From positions 41,752-105,751 of the forward strand of contig JAQXLA010000015.1 in assembly GCA_029011315.1 (NCBI GenBank): a stretch of 64,000 bases of DNA, written 5' to 3'. The notes beneath the pieces are model-generated. The model was not told where the DNA came from. It was given only the letters and a program-made list of their open reading frames with translations, and did not search any database. Origin of the DNA: Desulfovibrionaceae bacterium (GTDB taxonomy: Bacteria; Desulfobacterota; Desulfovibrionia; Desulfovibrionales; Desulfovibrionaceae). The position numbers were made by a program, and so were the translations under genes. This document shows, one piece after another, positions 62,703 through 64,000 of the stretch; position 1 is the first letter of the stretch, and each line of letters opens with the position of its first letter.

Positions 62703-63134
62703 ATGCAGGTTGAACAGCTTTCCATTTTTATTGAAAACAAGGCCGGGCGTCTTGCTGAAATCACAAAGACTCTTGCTGATGCCAAAGTCAACATTCGTGC
62801 GCTTTCCCTGACCGATACGTCAGACTATGGCATTCTGCGTCTTATCGTCGACGATACCGAACGAGCGAAAGCAACGCTGAAGGAATCCGGATTTACGGCC
62901 GGAGTTATTCCTGTCGTCGCCGTTCTGGTTCCCGATACTCCAGGCGGACTTGATGCCATTGTGCAGCTTCTGGGTGAATGCCGGGTCAATATCGAATACA
63001 TGTACGCTTTTGTAAAAGGTCGTGGCAATCAGGCGACGATCATCTTCCGTTTTGATGATATTAACAGAGCGATTGCTATTCTGAAGGGACATAACGTCAC
63101 CATTCTTGGCCCCGATGATATTCTGGGCGATTAG
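62703..63134 (+). CDS. Tandem ACT-domain protein
   Basis: A 143-residue protein of two ACT domains (about 3-68 and 72-140), starting VEQLSIFIENKAGRLAEITKTL. Such amino-acid-binding proteins often accompany phenylacetate-CoA ligase and indolepyruvate oxidoreductase genes in anaerobes, though here those genes are at 22 kb and 44 kb. It follows tatA by 41 bases and ends in a terminator. Confidence 0.88.
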   Translation: MQVEQLSIFIENKAGRLAEITKTLADAKVNIRALSLTDTSDYGILRLIVDDTERAKATLKESGFTAGVIPVVAVLVPDTPGGLDAIVQLLGECRVNIEYMYAFVKGRGNQATIIFRFDDINRAIAILKGHNVTILGPDDILGD

Positions 63135-63156
63135 TTCTGTCTGTTTCACCAAGCCA

Positions 63157-63182
63157 AGGCCGCAGAATATGCGGCTTTTTTA
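63157..63182 (+). terminator. Terminator after ACT-domain gene
   Basis: GCCGCA/TGCGGC stem with a 5-base loop followed by TTTTTT. Confidence 0.85.
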
Positions 63183-63376
63183 TTGTCCGGATTTTTTCTT
63201 TATGGATGGAGTGTTGTTTTTTTAGAGTGTGAGTTTTTATTAAAAAATATCTCTTTTACTATGTTTATTATGTTATTTTTATGACGTCATGCAGCTGACA
63301 GCTGAACACGCATTGCGAAAAGTCAAAAAATACCCTAGATCTTTACCTCGCAGATAAAATCAGGAGTCACAATATC

Positions 63377-63808
63377 ATGAATAAAGTTGTCAAAATCTCC
63401 GTTGAGCAGCTTCAGTCTCTTTCAGCCAGTGCACTGCAGAATGGCCTGACTTCAGAAGAATGGCTGACAAGGATGCGTGAAGAATATCGGCGCATTCTCA
63501 GTGAAAACAGAATCCTCTATCGTGCATTTGGACCATATTGGTGGCTGTTGAAAAAGGAATTTCTGGATTCCGGCATCACATCTTTCGGATATGAAATGAA
63601 TGATGTAATGTTTGAGGCCTTTGACTATGGCGACAGAATGCTGAACATGCTTGCCGCATGGGCCTACTCCGATGCACGGGAAGATCAGACTTCCGATGCG
63701 CATTATCTTTCCATTATCCAGGAAGATGGATCTGTAGAAACCGCAAGAGGACATTTTATGGATGGAGATATGGAATCCTCCATTCTGCTTCAGTCGCTTG
63801 GCCAGTAA
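63377..63808 (+). CDS. Unknown 143-residue protein before methylase
   Basis: I do not recognise this 143-residue protein. It is mostly helical and acidic toward the end, with an aromatic YRAFGPYWWLLKKEFLD patch and no membrane segment or cysteine. GGAG lies ten bases before the ATG. It is preceded by an AT-rich 190-base stretch and followed 16 bases on by an adenine methylase gene in the same direction, so the two are probably co-transcribed. Confidence 0.65.
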   Translation: MNKVVKISVEQLQSLSASALQNGLTSEEWLTRMREEYRRILSENRILYRAFGPYWWLLKKEFLDSGITSFGYEMNDVMFEAFDYGDRMLNMLAAWAYSDAREDQTSDAHYLSIIQEDGSVETARGHFMDGDMESSILLQSLGQ

Positions 63809-63824
63809 GAATCAGGTATCCAAA

Positions 63825-64000
63825 ATGGCGAACAGACATTCCAATCTCATTGCGGCAAAGAAGGCGAAGAAAGATGAATTTTACACTCAGCTGGCGGATA
63901 TTGAGAAAGAGCTTCGGCACTACCGCCAGCATTTTCAGGGAAAAACCGTTCTCTGCAACTGCGATGACCCTTTTGAAAGCAATTTCTTCAAGTATTTCGT
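63825..64000 (+). CDS. EcoRI-type adenine-specific DNA methylase, N-terminus only
   Basis: The first 58 codons are in the window: the start is MANRHSNLIAAKKAKKDEFY and later KTVLCNCDDPFESNFFKYF. This matches the N-terminus of EcoRI-type modification methylases, including the CDDP-X2-SNFFKYF block. AGG lies eight bases before the ATG. Methylation site, catalytic motif and any restriction partner are beyond the edge. Confidence 0.8.
   Translation, partial: MANRHSNLIAAKKAKKDEFYTQLADIEKELRHYRQHFQGKTVLCNCDDPFESNFFKYF

Overview
The window is a densely packed bacterial chromosome segment of moderate GC, judged by eye. It reads as core genome of a sulfate-reducer-type deltaproteobacterium, most likely family Desulfovibrionaceae. 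The pointers are an adenylate kinase with the Cys/His metal-binding LID pattern described for Desulfovibrio gigas, a stand-alone AICAR transformylase, a precorrin-2 dehydrogenase beside a HemX-like protein and hemA, an indolepyruvate:ferredoxin oxidoreductase pair, and stand-alone Mrp and ACT-domain proteins. Species cannot be fixed from sequence alone.

Layout. 1-3.8 kb (minus): fatty acid and phospholipid operon yceD-rpmF-plsX-fabH-fabG-acpP, with acpP cut by the window edge. 3.9-8.3 kb (minus): four-gene type VI secretion block tssA-tssB-tssC-hcp, closed by a terminator. 8.5-22.4 kb: alpha/beta hydrolase, dnaE, acyltransferase, HesB-like protein, AMIN-domain protein, ychF, plsY, RNB-type ribonuclease, AICAR transformylase, adk and trmI. 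22.4-25.3 kb: phenylacetate-CoA ligase, a DUF1786-like protein and a small secreted repeat protein. 25.3-34.7 kb (minus): lon, a siroheme gene, a HemX-like gene, hemA, queD, an NtrY-like kinase, gluQ and tRNA-Phe; this run joins proteolysis, tetrapyrrole and queuosine functions. 34.9-35.9 kb: an unidentified multi-pass membrane protein. 36.2-51.9 kb (plus): mfd, a SurA-like protein, a RodZ-like protein, recO, rsmD, coaD, a TPR membrane protein, iorA-iorB, a degenerate sigma-54 activator, glyQ-glyS and rpsT. 52-56.6 kb (minus): an RdgC-like protein and its partner, dppB-dppC and recN. 56.9-63.1 kb: gmhA, an MBL/beta-CASP protein, a LOG protein, tadA, mrp, pcm, tatA and a double ACT-domain protein. 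63.4-64 kb: an unknown protein followed by the start of an EcoRI-type adenine methylase, probably the edge of an accessory or defence region.

The items most worth a second look are the sigma-54-type regulator beside iorAB that has lost several ATPase residues, an AT-rich palindrome (TTAAAGT-N3-ACTTTAA) found three times within 5 kb and mostly between convergent genes, the split RdgC-like pair, the reduced ferredoxin motifs of IorA, and the methylase at the right edge. I saw no CRISPR array, rRNA, insertion sequence or prophage.
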